A DNA stretch of 62,549 nucleotides from positions 1 to 62,549 of the forward strand of contig CAJTXA010000019.1 of NCBI GenBank assembly GCA_910579865.1, in the 5' to 3' direction. Source of the DNA: an uncultured Lachnospiraceae bacterium. Lineage in GTDB: Bacteria; Bacillota; Clostridia; Lachnospirales; Lachnospiraceae. The notes beneath the pieces are model-generated. The model did not search any database, was not told where the DNA came from, and was given only the letters and a program-made list of their open reading frames with translations. The position numbers and the translations under genes were made by a program. This document shows positions 15,245 to 25,095 of this stretch, piece after piece (within the stretch, counting starts at the first letter, position 1; each line of letters begins with the position of its first letter).

Positions 15245-18200
15245 ATGATTATACCAAGACATTATGAAGATTTGGGTATGCTGCATGAAAATACCATGCC
15301 AGCTAGAGCGTATTATATTCCAGCTTCTAAAAGAATCGATACGCTTGTAGAAAAACGTGAGGATTCCGATCGAATTCAGATGTTAAATGGAAAATGGAGA
15401 TTTTGTTATTTTAAAAGTATCTATGAATTAGAAGATGCATTTTATGAAATTGGTTATGATGTAACTTCTTATGATTGGATTGAAGTGCCGGGGGTTTGGC
15501 AGATGATAGGATATGATTCTCATCAATATACAAATATTCGCTATCCTTTTCCATTTGATCCGCCATACGTTCCTCAGGACAATCCTTGTGGAGCTTATAT
15601 TCATCAGTTTAAATATGAAAAGGATTGCTATGCACCAAAAGTTTATTTGAATTTTGAGGGAGTAGATGCTTGCTTTTATGTTTGGCTCAATGGAACGTAT
15701 ATTGGATATAGTCAAGTATCTCATGCAACTAGCGAATTTGATGTTAGTGATACAATAATAGAAGGAAATAATACATTAGCTGTACTTGTATTAAAGTGGT
15801 GTGATGGAAGTTATCTTGAAGATCAGGATAAATTTCGAATGAGTGGTATTTTTCGAGATGTTTATTTATTAAAAAGACCAAAACAGGCAGTGCGAGATTA
15901 TTTTGTTCAGACAAAGCTTAATGAAACCAAAGCAATTGTATCAATACAAGTGCAGTATTTTGAAGAAATGATACCAACTTCAATTACTCTTTTGGATGCA
16001 GCAGATGAAAGAAAGGCTTTTTGTGAAACAGGAAAAGAATTTTTATTAGAGATTTCAGAACCAATTTTATGGAATCCGGAAGAACCATATCTTTATACTT
16101 TAGTAATTGAGACAGAGAACGAAACAATTGTAGATTATGTAGGATTACGTGAAATTTGTGTGATTGATAAGGTAGTCTATTTAAATGGTGTAAAGATTAA
16201 GTTTCATGGAGTAAATCGACATGAGTTTGATCCAATTACTGGTTTTACAATTAATTTAGAACAGATAAAACAGGATCTTACTTTAATGAAACAACACAAT
16301 ATCAATGCTATTCGAACCAGTCATTATCCAAATGTTCCTGTTTTTTATCAGCTATGTGATAAGTATGGATTTATGGTAATTGATGAAGCAGATATTGAAA
16401 GCCATGGTCCTTGTGAAATTTTCTATGCAGATAATTGTGATGCAAATAAATTTAATTGTTGGAATAAACCAATTGCGGACAATAAGGAATGGGAAAAAGC
16501 CATTTTGGATCGAGTAAAACTTTGTATTCAAAGAGATAAAAACCGGTCTTGTATTTTGATTTGGTCTATGGGGAATGAAAGTGCTTTTGGGTGTAATTTT
16601 GAAAAAGCACTAGAATGGACCAAGAAATTTGATAAGAGCCGATTGACACATTATGAAGGAGCTCGTTATAGAAATCGAGAGAAAACATATGATTTTTCAA
16701 ATCTAGATCTCTATAGTAGAATGTATCCAGGATTTGACGAAATAAAACAATATTTGGAAAACAAACCAGACAAGCCATTTATTCTTTGTGAGTATTGTCA
16801 TGCAATGGGGAATGGTCCTGGTGATTTAGAGGATTATTTTATATGGATGGATCAATATGAGGAACTATGTGGAGGATTTGTTTGGGAATGGTGTGACCAT
16901 GCGATTGCTTATGGAAAGACATTAGAAGGAAAAACGATTTATTATTATGGTGGGGATCATGGAGAGAAAATTCACGATGGAAATTTTTGTATGGATGGAT
17001 TGGTATATCCAGATCGAACCCCTCATACTGGACTTTTGGAATATAAAAATGTCTATCGTCCTGCCAGAGTTGTATCTTTTCATCAAGATACAAAAGAATT
17101 GAAAATTAAAAATTATATGGAATTTACAGATTTAGATTCTTATATTGAAGTTCGTTATGAAGTAAGTTGTGATGGAGCGTGTTTAGAGTCAGGAATTCTT
17201 CCGATTGGTTCGATAAAACCAAAACAGACAAAAAGTATTGATTTGCATATTGCAGTGCCAAAACAGGGAAGAGCTTATCTAAAGTTGTTTTATCATTTGA
17301 AAAAGAAAACAGAATTAGTTTTTGCAGGGCATTTGCTTGGATTTGAGGAGATTTTATTAGAAACAGAAGATAATCGAAATCAAACTTCTATAAAGTGGTT
17401 AGAGCAAAAAAGTTCTCTTCAAACAGCAATAACAGTGCGAGAAACCGATGTATGGGTGATTTGTAAAGGAGAAAATTTTGACTATACTTATGATAAACGC
17501 ATAGGACTGTTTACAAAACTTAATTATGCTGGAATAGAATATCTAAATCATCCAATGGAATTGAATATTTGGCGTGCACCAACTGATAATGACCGAAATA
17601 TTCAATTAGAATGGAAACGAGCACAATATGATCAGGCATATGCAAGGGCATATCATACTAGGGTAGAACAAAATACAGTTGATTTGGATGGTAATTCAAC
17701 CCTTTCTTCTGTAAAAATTAGTAGTGTAGTGTCAGTTTTGGCAGCTTCTGTACAGAGAATTTTAGAGATAGAAGTAAACTGGTTGATTTGTGCAGATGGT
17801 AGCATCTCTTTTGATAGTTTTGTTAAGCGCAATTTGGAGTTTCCAATGCTGCCACGGTTTGGAATTCGTCTGTTTTTAAATCAAAAGTTAGAAACAATAT
17901 CTTATTATGGCATGGGACCTTTTGAAAGTTATCCAGATAAACATAGAGCATCTAGTCATGGAAAGTATTGTGTGCCAGTTGTATATTTACATGAAGATTA
18001 TCTTCGGCCACAGGAAAATGGAAGTCATATGGATTGTGATTATGTGATTGCATCAAATAAAAATTTCGGATTAATTGCTGTATCAAATCAGACCTTTTCA
18101 TTTCAAGCTTCTGTATATACACAAGAAGAACTAGAACGAAAAAAGCATCATTACGAATTAGAACCTTCTGGAAGTACAATATTATGTTTGGACTATGAAC

Positions 18201-18307
18201 AAAACGGAATTGGATCAAATAGTTGTGGTCCAGAACTATTAAGTAAGTATCGATTAGAGGAAAAAGAATTTCATTTTGCAATAAAAATAATACCATTTAT
18301 AAATTGA
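15245..18307 (+). CDS. lacZ: Beta-galactosidase, GH2 family (LacZ type)
   Basis: 1020 aa, full LacZ length. The domains run: sugar-binding jelly roll, immunoglobulin-like, TIM barrel, then C-terminal small-chain domains. Acid/base Glu445 lies in WSMGNESAFG and nucleophile Glu516 in ILCEYCHAMGNGPG. Other family marks are GVNRHEFDP, IRTSHYPN and the C-terminal YYGMGPFESYPDK. No signal peptide, so it is cytoplasmic and cleaves imported beta-galactosides. The ribosome-binding site is AAAGGAGGAG. A GPH-type symporter gene follows on the same strand, and an AraC regulator is divergent. Confidence 0.95.
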   Translation: MIIPRHYEDLGMLHENTMPARAYYIPASKRIDTLVEKREDSDRIQMLNGKWRFCYFKSIYELEDAFYEIGYDVTSYDWIEVPGVWQMIGYDSHQYTNIRYPFPFDPPYVPQDNPCGAYIHQFKYEKDCYAPKVYLNFEGVDACFYVWLNGTYIGYSQVSHATSEFDVSDTIIEGNNTLAVLVLKWCDGSYLEDQDKFRMSGIFRDVYLLKRPKQAVRDYFVQTKLNETKAIVSIQVQYFEEMIPTSITLLDAADERKAFCETGKEFLLEISEPILWNPEEPYLYTLVIETENETIVDYVGLREICVIDKVVYLNGVKIKFHGVNRHEFDPITGFTINLEQIKQDLTLMKQHNINAIRTSHYPNVPVFYQLCDKYGFMVIDEADIESHGPCEIFYADNCDANKFNCWNKPIADNKEWEKAILDRVKLCIQRDKNRSCILIWSMGNESAFGCNFEKALEWTKKFDKSRLTHYEGARYRNREKTYDFSNLDLYSRMYPGFDEIKQYLENKPDKPFILCEYCHAMGNGPGDLEDYFIWMDQYEELCGGFVWEWCDHAIAYGKTLEGKTIYYYGGDHGEKIHDGNFCMDGLVYPDRTPHTGLLEYKNVYRPARVVSFHQDTKELKIKNYMEFTDLDSYIEVRYEVSCDGACLESGILPIGSIKPKQTKSIDLHIAVPKQGRAYLKLFYHLKKKTELVFAGHLLGFEEILLETEDNRNQTSIKWLEQKSSLQTAITVRETDVWVICKGENFDYTYDKRIGLFTKLNYAGIEYLNHPMELNIWRAPTDNDRNIQLEWKRAQYDQAYARAYHTRVEQNTVDLDGNSTLSSVKISSVVSVLAASVQRILEIEVNWLICADGSISFDSFVKRNLEFPMLPRFGIRLFLNQKLETISYYGMGPFESYPDKHRASSHGKYCVPVVYLHEDYLRPQENGSHMDCDYVIASNKNFGLIAVSNQTFSFQASVYTQEELERKKHHYELEPSGSTILCLDYEQNGIGSNSCGPELLSKYRLEEKEFHFAIKIIPFIN

Positions 18308-18385
18308 TAGTTAGAAAAGAACAAAGAAGAACTGTTTTTTAAATTTACACAATGTAGTATAAGAAAATGATAAAGATGGATTGAA

Positions 18386-18434
18386 ACTTTCAGGTATTTT
18401 AGCATGCAGAGTCCGGAAACAAATACCTGAAAGT
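18386..18434 (+). repeat. Perfect 14-base inverted repeat between lacZ and the symporter gene
   Basis: ACTTTCAGGTATTT (18386-18399) and its exact complement (18421-18434) enclose 21 bases. No T run follows on either strand. It may stabilise or process the lacZ mRNA, attenuate the transporter, or bind a protein. Confidence 0.7.
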
Positions 18435-18468
18435 AACATAGAAAGGAAAAGAAGAAAGGAGTATACCT

Positions 18469-19845
18469 ATGCAAGAAAAGAAGTATTTAAAATGGTATAA
18501 TATGGTAGGATATGGTTCCGGAGATATTGCAGGGAATGTAGTATATGCATTTTTATCCTCATTTGTTATGATTTATTTAACCAATACAGTTGGATTAAAT
18601 CCTGGTGTGGTTGGTACTTTAATTGCAGCTTCTAAATTTTTTGATGGAGCCACGGATGTGTTTTTTGGAACAATGATCGATAAGACAAAAAGTAAACTTG
18701 GAAAGGCAAGACCATGGATGCTTTATGCATATATTGGCTGTGCTGTTACTTTAGTTGCAATTTTTGCTGTTCCAGTTGATATGGGAAAGACCTCACAATA
18801 TATTTGGTTTTTTATTGCTTATACGCTTTTAAATGCAGTATTTTATACAGCGAATAATATTGCATATTCTGCACTTACTGCGCTTGTAACAAAAAACAGT
18901 AAGGAACGAGTACAGATGGGATCATATCGTTTTATCTTTGCATTTTCTACCAGTCTTTTGATTCAATCGATTACAGTAGGAGCAGTTGCAGCATTTGGTG
19001 GAGGAGCTTCTGGCTGGAGAACAGTAGCAATTCTTTATGCAGCAATTGGATTAATTGTAAATACGATTTCCGTATTATCTGTAAAAGAACTTTCACAGGA
19101 GGAATTAAATAAATCTGAATTTGGATTGGAACAAAAAGATAAAGCAGAAGAAAAATATGGATTGGTAGAAGCAGTCAAATTGTTGGCTTCCAATCGATTT
19201 TATTTGATGATTTGTGGAGTATATATTCTACAACAAATCTATAGTGCTATGATAAATATGGGTATTTATTATATGACTTATGTATTAAAAAATGAAAATC
19301 TGTATGGTGTATTTTCTTGGGCAGTCAATATTCCTTTAATTGTGGCATTGGTATTTACGCCTACCTTAGTGGCAAAGTGGAAGGGAATGTATCACTTAAA
19401 TTTAAGAGGATATATGCTTGGTACACTTGGACGGGCACTTGTTATTGTTGCTGGTTATCTAGGAAGTGTTCCTTTGATGCTCTTCTTTACTGGATTGGCG
19501 GCTCTTGGACAAGGACCGTGGCAAGGAGATATGAATGCAGTGATTGCCTCCTGTTCAGAATATACTTATTTAACAAAGAAAAAAAGAGTAGATGGAACAA
19601 TGTATTCTTGTACATCACTTGGAGTAAAGCTTGGAGGAGGACTTGGAACAGCAATAGCTGGCTGGTTATTGGCAGCGAGTGGATTTGATGGAAGTGTTTT
19701 GGTACAATCAGAAAGCTGTATCAATATGTTATATTTTATGTACCTTTGGGTACCTATGGGAATTAGCTTGATTATTACATGGATACTTTCTAAAATGAAT
19801 GTAGAAGAAACAAACGAAAAACTAAAAGAACAACAAGGAAAATAG
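18469..19845 (+). CDS. GPH-family sugar:cation symporter
   Basis: 458 aa, about 12 membrane helices. Family marks are GYGSGDIAGNVVYAF at the N-terminus and FFDGATDVFFGTMIDKTKSK followed by GKARPWM in the first cytoplasmic loop, as in LacS, MelB and XynB-type transporters. It lacks the C-terminal IIA domain of LacS. The start is ATG 18469 with AAAGGAGTATACC upstream. It follows a beta-galactosidase gene and probably imports a galactoside together with Na+ or H+. The terminator behind it closes the unit. Confidence 0.9.
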   Translation: MQEKKYLKWYNMVGYGSGDIAGNVVYAFLSSFVMIYLTNTVGLNPGVVGTLIAASKFFDGATDVFFGTMIDKTKSKLGKARPWMLYAYIGCAVTLVAIFAVPVDMGKTSQYIWFFIAYTLLNAVFYTANNIAYSALTALVTKNSKERVQMGSYRFIFAFSTSLLIQSITVGAVAAFGGGASGWRTVAILYAAIGLIVNTISVLSVKELSQEELNKSEFGLEQKDKAEEKYGLVEAVKLLASNRFYLMICGVYILQQIYSAMINMGIYYMTYVLKNENLYGVFSWAVNIPLIVALVFTPTLVAKWKGMYHLNLRGYMLGTLGRALVIVAGYLGSVPLMLFFTGLAALGQGPWQGDMNAVIASCSEYTYLTKKKRVDGTMYSCTSLGVKLGGGLGTAIAGWLLAASGFDGSVLVQSESCINMLYFMYLWVPMGISLIITWILSKMNVEETNEKLKEQQGK

Positions 19846-19856
19846 GTGGAAGAAAT

Positions 19857-19908
19857 AAAAAGCGGGGAGGACGTTAGTGTTTGAAAACAGTATCCCCGCT
19901 TTTGTTTT
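19857..19908 (+). terminator. Rho-independent terminator after the symporter
   Basis: AAAGCGGGGA and TCCCCGCTTT pair across a 24-base loop, followed by TGTTTT. Confidence 0.8.
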
Positions 19909-20108
19909 ATGCATGATAGATATAACGAAAAAATTCTTTATAAAAGACTAAGAGATTGTTTATAAAATTTTTTATCTTGTTCATATTTTTCTCCTTTCTT
20001 TGTTTTCTAAGTGTATTTTATATGATTCTAAGAAGGATTACTTGCCAAATTCGATTAAGAATTAGACAATTTTTGCATAACATTAAAGTATAGAAAGGAA
20101 AAAGTTTT

Positions 20109-20909
20109 ATGTATCCGTTATATGAAGCAACAAAACAGAAGATGAGCATACTTGATAAGATTTCTACCCATGTTTCACCGCACTTGCATTATGCAGTGGA
20201 ATTTGTTTATGTGATAGAGGGTACATTGGAACTGGGAGTGGAAAGGGAACTTTATCATATGGAAAAAGGAGATTTTGGAATAATATTTCCAAATCAGATT
20301 CATCATTATCAAGTGTTTTCGAATGGAATCAATCGGGCTTGTTATATTTTAGCTTCTCCTGCCTTATGTGAGCCTTTTATGGAGGATTTACAGAGATATT
20401 GTCCAAAAGTTCCAGTAATTCAAAAGGATTTGGCAGATATTGAGCATATTATTAATAGTTTAAAGAATATAAAAGATGGGATTGTAGAGAGAGCTTATTT
20501 ACAGATTCTTTTAGCAAAAACTATGCCTTTTTTTACAATGATAGAAAGAGATTGTGGGAGGGATCTTGTAGAACAGATCGTTTCCTATTTCTCATTGCAC
20601 TTTAAAGAAGAAATTTCATTACAAAGGATGGCTTTGGATCTTGGGGTTAGTATTTATACACTTTCTAGAGTAATTTCTGGAACATTTCATAGAAATTTTA
20701 ATCAGTATTTAAATGAAATTCGTCTAGATTATACTTGTGCTCTTTTGGAACATACAAATCAAAGTATAACAGAGATTTGTATGGAGGCTGGATTTGGAAG
20801 TCAACGAACATTTAATCGGGTGTTTCGAGAATATTATCGGATGACACCTAGAACATATCGGGAGCAGAAAAAAAGAAAATTTATTACTGTTATGTCCGCT
20901 GATAAATAA
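20109..20909 (+). CDS. AraC-family transcriptional regulator
   Basis: 266 aa. An N-terminal cupin sensor (about 1-140, HLHYAVEFVYVIEGTLELGV and GDFGIIFPNQIHHYQ) precedes two C-terminal helix-turn-helix motifs (ISLQRMALDLGVSIYTLSRVI and ITEICMEAGFGSQRTFNRVF). AGAAAGGAAAAAG precedes the ATG. It is probably a sugar-responsive activator. Its target is not clear: it lies between the galactoside unit and the glycerate kinase region. Confidence 0.87.
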   Translation: MYPLYEATKQKMSILDKISTHVSPHLHYAVEFVYVIEGTLELGVERELYHMEKGDFGIIFPNQIHHYQVFSNGINRACYILASPALCEPFMEDLQRYCPKVPVIQKDLADIEHIINSLKNIKDGIVERAYLQILLAKTMPFFTMIERDCGRDLVEQIVSYFSLHFKEEISLQRMALDLGVSIYTLSRVISGTFHRNFNQYLNEIRLDYTCALLEHTNQSITEICMEAGFGSQRTFNRVFREYYRMTPRTYREQKKRKFITVMSADK

Positions 20910-20993
20910 AAAAATTGGGTTAGGATAGATTTGAGTATCTTTAGAATAAGAAATTGACACAGATAAAGACTGGCAGTATGATTGGAGAAAAAT

Positions 20994-21352
20994 ATGATAA
21001 TTTATGGACACCCCCATAGATATGAAGAGAGTAAGATTGGACAGCAGCTTTGGTTAAATCCAGGAAGCTGTGGGCCAAGAAGGTTTCAAATGCCTATAAC
21101 AATGGCGATATTAGAGATAACAGAAGGATAGAGCTGTTTCAAAAGACTTTTTCTAAAGAGAAGGAAATACCAAATAATATCAGACAGGTGATAGGAGTAG
21201 TAATAAAGGAAATTGAACATAAAAAAATAATAGAAGAAATTGCTAAAAGAAACAAAATTAGTCCGAAATTAGTAGAGCAAATTTGCCATCTTTATTTGAC
21301 ACATCCAGGAATTAGCATAGATGGGATTATAAAAAAGATGGAGCTTTCATAA
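20994..21352 (+). pseudogene. Broken metallophosphoesterase gene (YfcE/MJ0936 type)
   Basis: From 20994 one frame encodes MIIYGHPHRYEE, then QLWLNPGSCGPRRF, then PITMAILEI, the C-terminal part of YfcE-type phosphodiesterases (GHTH and NPGS motifs; the second His of the first motif lies in GHPH). It stops at 21129. The protein continues in another frame from about 21115 (RRIELFQKTF to YLTHPGISIDGIIKKMELS), a tail I recall from clostridial members. The catalytic N-terminal half is missing. Truncation plus frameshift argue for a dead gene. The second frame could still be translated from ATG 21050 as a 100-aa product, but that is unlikely. Confidence 0.7.
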
Positions 21353-21418
21353 AAGATAGATTGTGAAAAGAATAAAACAGGAATTTGAAAAAAAGAGTTT
21401 AGAAAGGAGAGAAATAAG

Positions 21419-22564
21419 ATGAAAGTTGTTGTAGCGATAGATTCATTAAAAGGAAGCCTATCTTCTTTGGAAGCAGGAAAAGTGATTCAAGAAGGGATTT
21501 ATTCTGTGCTGCCAGATGCAGAGGTTTTTGTACGGCCGCTTGCAGATGGAGGAGAGGGTACAACGGAAGCTTTGACTTTTGGATTAGGGGGAAAATTTGT
21601 ACAGGTAGAAGTAAAGGGACCTTTAGGGGAAGCTGTTAATTGCCGCTATGGAATAGTAGAAGAAAAAAAGTTAGCGATAGTTGATATTTCTGGTGCAGCG
21701 GGGATTACTCTTGTGCCGGAACAAGCTAGAAATCCTATGAATACAACTACATATGGAGTGGGAGAAGTGATTCGAGATGCGATAGAGAAAGGATGTCGCC
21801 ATTTTATTGTTGGAATTGGCGGAAGTGCTACAAATGATGGAGGAATAGGAATGCTTCAGGCACTTGGATTTGGAATGTTAAACAAGGAAGGGAAGCAGGT
21901 TTCATTGGGAGCAAAGGGATTGAATGATCTTGTAACAATTACAGATGATAAGGTTTTGCCTGAATTAAAAGAGTGTAATTTTCGAGTTGCTTGCGATGTA
22001 AAAAATGTATTATGTGGAGAACAAGGATGTAGTGCAATTTTTGGGCCACAAAAAGGGGCAACAAAAGATATGATACTGCAAATGGATCAATGGTTGGCAA
22101 AGTATGCTGTACTCACTGAAAAAAAATTTGGAACTATAAATGCAAAAAAAGAAGGGACTGGTGCAGCAGGTGGATTGGGTTTTGCATTTCTTGGTTATAT
22201 GAATTCTGTGTTAGAATCTGGTGTTCAAATTGTTTTAGAAGAAACTAGATTAGAAGATTATATAGCAGAAGCAGATTTTGTAATCACTGGAGAAGGAAGG
22301 TTAGATGAACAGACAATATTTGGGAAGGCTCCAATTGGAGTAGCAGCTCTTGCAAAAAAATATCAAAAAAAGGTTTTGGCATTTTGCGGTTGTGTAACAG
22401 AAGATGCTATTTTATGTAATCAATATGGAATAGATGCCTTTTTTCCAATTCTTAGAGGGATACAAACGAAAAAGGAGGCGATGAACTACGAGAATACAAA
22501 GAAAAATATGTTTGCTACGGTACAACAGGTATTTCGATTGATTGCATGTATAAATGAAAAATGA
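21419..22564 (+). CDS. Glycerate 2-kinase (GarK/GlxK family)
   Basis: 381 aa, usual length. Family motifs are the N-terminal VVVAIDSLKGSLSSLEAG, PLADGGEGTTEAL, FIVGIGGSATNDGGIGMLQALG and the C-terminal ITGEGRLDEQTIFGKAP. It phosphorylates D-glycerate with ATP to 2-phosphoglycerate, feeding glycolysis; the cytoplasmic enzyme needs no signal. The ribosome-binding site is AAAGGAGAG. A 2-hydroxyacid dehydrogenase at 34045 could make glycerate from hydroxypyruvate, but the two are far apart. The stop is followed by a membrane-bound regulator. Confidence 0.92.
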   Translation: MKVVVAIDSLKGSLSSLEAGKVIQEGIYSVLPDAEVFVRPLADGGEGTTEALTFGLGGKFVQVEVKGPLGEAVNCRYGIVEEKKLAIVDISGAAGITLVPEQARNPMNTTTYGVGEVIRDAIEKGCRHFIVGIGGSATNDGGIGMLQALGFGMLNKEGKQVSLGAKGLNDLVTITDDKVLPELKECNFRVACDVKNVLCGEQGCSAIFGPQKGATKDMILQMDQWLAKYAVLTEKKFGTINAKKEGTGAAGGLGFAFLGYMNSVLESGVQIVLEETRLEDYIAEADFVITGEGRLDEQTIFGKAPIGVAALAKKYQKKVLAFCGCVTEDAILCNQYGIDAFFPILRGIQTKKEAMNYENTKKNMFATVQQVFRLIACINEK

Positions 22565-22653
22565 GGATTGTAAACAGGACTGTTTCGTTGTATAATAAAA
22601 AAACAGAAATGAACAGTAAAATGATAAGCTGTGAAGTAATGGAGGAATCCAAT

Positions 22654-24882
22654 ATGCGTTTTCTGAAATGGAATAAGTTCTATAATAGCAATCCAATTGT
22701 GCATTTTTGGATTTCCTATGCAACAGTATTGTTGATTCCGCTTGCAATTGTTACTTTGGGATTGATTGGGGAGTTTTATGCAGTAAATGAGGATATTAAT
22801 GCTTCAAATTTAAGCAAAATGGAACATAGCGTTCAGTTAATAGATGGAGAACTAGATTTGGTAGAAGCAGCGGCACTTCGGCTATCTGTAAATTCATTTG
22901 TAAAGGATTTGGCATCTAAGGAAAGTATTAATGATGAAAATATATTACAGTTTAAAAATAGTATAAAACAGATATCAAATGTAATATATCAGCAAAGCAC
23001 AAGGATTAAAACAGAAAAATATATTTATTTTAATAAATTGGACTATATTATTTTTGAAGAATCTCTTTATCAGGAAGAGTTATTTTCCTGGTATTTAGAG
23101 GGCTGGCGGGTCTCACAGGAGGAATGGAAAGAAATCATTGTTGCTGAGGACTTGGGGATGGCAAAGTATTATGATACTTGTAATGATTATTTGCACTATT
23201 CTGTACCAATTAATATTCGAAATGGGAAAAATGATGGTATGGTAGTTTATATGTTGAACATTAGCCAGATGATCGATAGTTTTTCTTTTGTAGACGAATA
23301 TGGGGATTGGGCATTTTATATTTTAGATAGTGGAAACGAGGTTCTTTTTTCTAGAGATACAACAGAGAATCGTATTTTAAATTTAGAAAAAATGAATATT
23401 CCAGATATTTTTTCTAATACAGATGTTAGAAGTCTTTTATATACAAAATCACCAAAACGAAATTGGACTTATTGTGTTATTCTACCAGACAATGCTGTTG
23501 CACATAGAGTCTATGTATTACGTTGGCTGGCATTTACAGTTGGGACAGTAGCAATTTTAATAGGATTTATAGTGACGGTTTATTTAGCTGTACGAGAAGG
23601 AAAACCCATGAACTATATCTTTTCCTTATTGGGGGAAGAACAAAGCAGTATAAAAAATTCAGCACGATTAGGAGAGATTGTAAGTGGTATTCTAAATTCA
23701 AATAAAGAATTATTGGAGGAACAAGAACAGAGTAAACCATTATTGAAAAAGGCATTTTTTCATGATTTGATTACTTTAGATGTTGCTAATACAAAGGAAT
23801 TAACCTATTTGGCTGAAAATGCAGATATTAATTTAGAAACCGATCGCTTTCGCATGGTATCTGTACGTCTTTTTGAAAATAATGATTTTTATGATGTAGA
23901 TGAGCAGACATTGAAAGATGTAAAAGTGATTATACTTGGTATGCAAAACTATATGGAAGAGAATTGTAAAGGAAATATTTGGTTTTATCAGAGGAATTAT
24001 CTTTCCCTGTTAATTGTAATGGAAGAGGAATATGGGGGGGTAGTTTTAGAACAGATAGAACAAACTTATCAATGGCTTCGTAATACATTTTCTACAGAAT
24101 CAGATTGGGGAATCAGCCGATCCTGTGAAAATATTATGAATATTTGGAAGTATTGTGAGGAAGCAGAAATAGCGAGAGATCACTGTGAACCAGAACAACA
24201 TATAGCAGAATATCAGATAGGATTTGAAGATAAGTATACGTTTTATTTTCCAGAAATTGCACAGGAAAAATTAGAAAATGGAATTTATTCTGGGGATAAT
24301 GAAGTAGTAGGGAATATTTTAAAGATTTTAGAAGAAGAGAATTTTAAGAATCGTCGTTTAAGTAGAAACAGTGTTATTAAATTAAATTCAAAAGTTACCA
24401 ATTTTTTAATGTTATTTGAATCCCAAGATGCTAAGATTTCTGATTCTGTAATGGAACTGAATCAGCTAATTTTGGATATAAAGGAGTTTTCTGGCTATCT
24501 ATATTTTGACCGGTTGAAAAAAATTTGCAATGAGCTTTGTAATAAAGTAAAAAAAGAAAAGGGAATACAAAGGAATAAATTAATCGAAGATATTCAAAAT
24601 TATATCAAAGAAAATTATCAGGACGCAAGTCTTGGGTTAGCTACGATTAGTATTAAATTTGGGATTTCTGAGGGTTATGTTTCTACATTATTTAAAGAAC
24701 AAACAGAGATTAATTTTACAGAATATGTGGAAACGATTCGACTAAAAAGAGCATGTACACTTTTAAAGGAAAGACGCAATACAATTGAAGAGATTGCTGC
24801 TATGGTGGGGTATAATAGTGTACATTCCTTTCGGCGGGCATTTAAGCGTGTACATGGGATGAGTCCAAGGGATTATCGATAA
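22654..24882 (+). CDS. Membrane-bound AraC-type regulator, copy 1
   Basis: 742 aa. The start at ATG 22654 follows ATGGAGGAATCC. A membrane helix (about 17-40), an extracellular sensor of ~250 residues and a second helix (about 288-312) come first. A cytoplasmic linker of ~330 residues follows, then an AraC DNA-binding domain in the last ~100 residues (LGLATISIKFGISEGYVSTLF, IEEIAAMVGYNSVHSFRRAF). This YesN/YtdP-like layout is common beside LplB/YtcP-type sugar ABC genes, which follow here. It is clearly paralogous to the protein at 28568. It probably senses an external sugar and activates the ABC genes. Confidence 0.85.
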   Translation: MRFLKWNKFYNSNPIVHFWISYATVLLIPLAIVTLGLIGEFYAVNEDINASNLSKMEHSVQLIDGELDLVEAAALRLSVNSFVKDLASKESINDENILQFKNSIKQISNVIYQQSTRIKTEKYIYFNKLDYIIFEESLYQEELFSWYLEGWRVSQEEWKEIIVAEDLGMAKYYDTCNDYLHYSVPINIRNGKNDGMVVYMLNISQMIDSFSFVDEYGDWAFYILDSGNEVLFSRDTTENRILNLEKMNIPDIFSNTDVRSLLYTKSPKRNWTYCVILPDNAVAHRVYVLRWLAFTVGTVAILIGFIVTVYLAVREGKPMNYIFSLLGEEQSSIKNSARLGEIVSGILNSNKELLEEQEQSKPLLKKAFFHDLITLDVANTKELTYLAENADINLETDRFRMVSVRLFENNDFYDVDEQTLKDVKVIILGMQNYMEENCKGNIWFYQRNYLSLLIVMEEEYGGVVLEQIEQTYQWLRNTFSTESDWGISRSCENIMNIWKYCEEAEIARDHCEPEQHIAEYQIGFEDKYTFYFPEIAQEKLENGIYSGDNEVVGNILKILEEENFKNRRLSRNSVIKLNSKVTNFLMLFESQDAKISDSVMELNQLILDIKEFSGYLYFDRLKKICNELCNKVKKEKGIQRNKLIEDIQNYIKENYQDASLGLATISIKFGISEGYVSTLFKEQTEINFTEYVETIRLKRACTLLKERRNTIEEIAAMVGYNSVHSFRRAFKRVHGMSPRDYR

Positions 24883-24897
24883 AAGAAATATTATCTT

Positions 24898-24948
24898 AAA
24901 AAAGGAACAATTTTTTAACAGTATTAGTTGAAAAATTGTTCCTTTTTT
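24898..24948 (+). terminator. Terminator after regulator copy 1
   Basis: AGGAACAATTTTTTAAC pairs with its near-complement across a short loop, flanked by A6 and T6. The same hairpin recurs after regulator copy 2 at 30817. Confidence 0.85.
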
Positions 24949-24988
24949 AGACTTATTTAGTAAAACTGCTGTGAAAGATGGGATTCTT

Positions 24989-25024
24989 AAGGTACAATTT
25001 TGTAAGTTTAGTAAGGTGTACCTT
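24989..25024. promoter_or_regulatory. Inverted repeat upstream of the ABC permease genes
   Basis: AAGGTACA (24989-24996) and TGTACCTT (25017-25024) are perfect 8-base arms, 20 bases apart. The right arm is part of a shorter palindrome, AAGGTGTACCTT. It lies 72-107 bases before the permease start, where an AraC-type activator would bind. Confidence 0.45.
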
Positions 25025-25095
25025 GTTCTGAGTAGAGAAGAATGATAATCTGAAGATAGAAAGAGGCATTGAAAAAAGAAGAGGAGGTTATTGCA

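Noticed and set aside
15428..18296. Several antisense open frames within lacZ
   Set aside because: They are antisense shadows of a well-supported gene, without ribosome-binding sites.
21050..21352. 100-aa intact gene
   Set aside because: Its second half is the tail of a YfcE-type phosphoesterase whose earlier part lies in another frame upstream, so it is better read as part of a broken gene.
25069..25095. TTG start for the LplB-type permease
   Set aside because: ATG 25096 has a strong GAGGAGG site at correct spacing; the TTG lies before that site.
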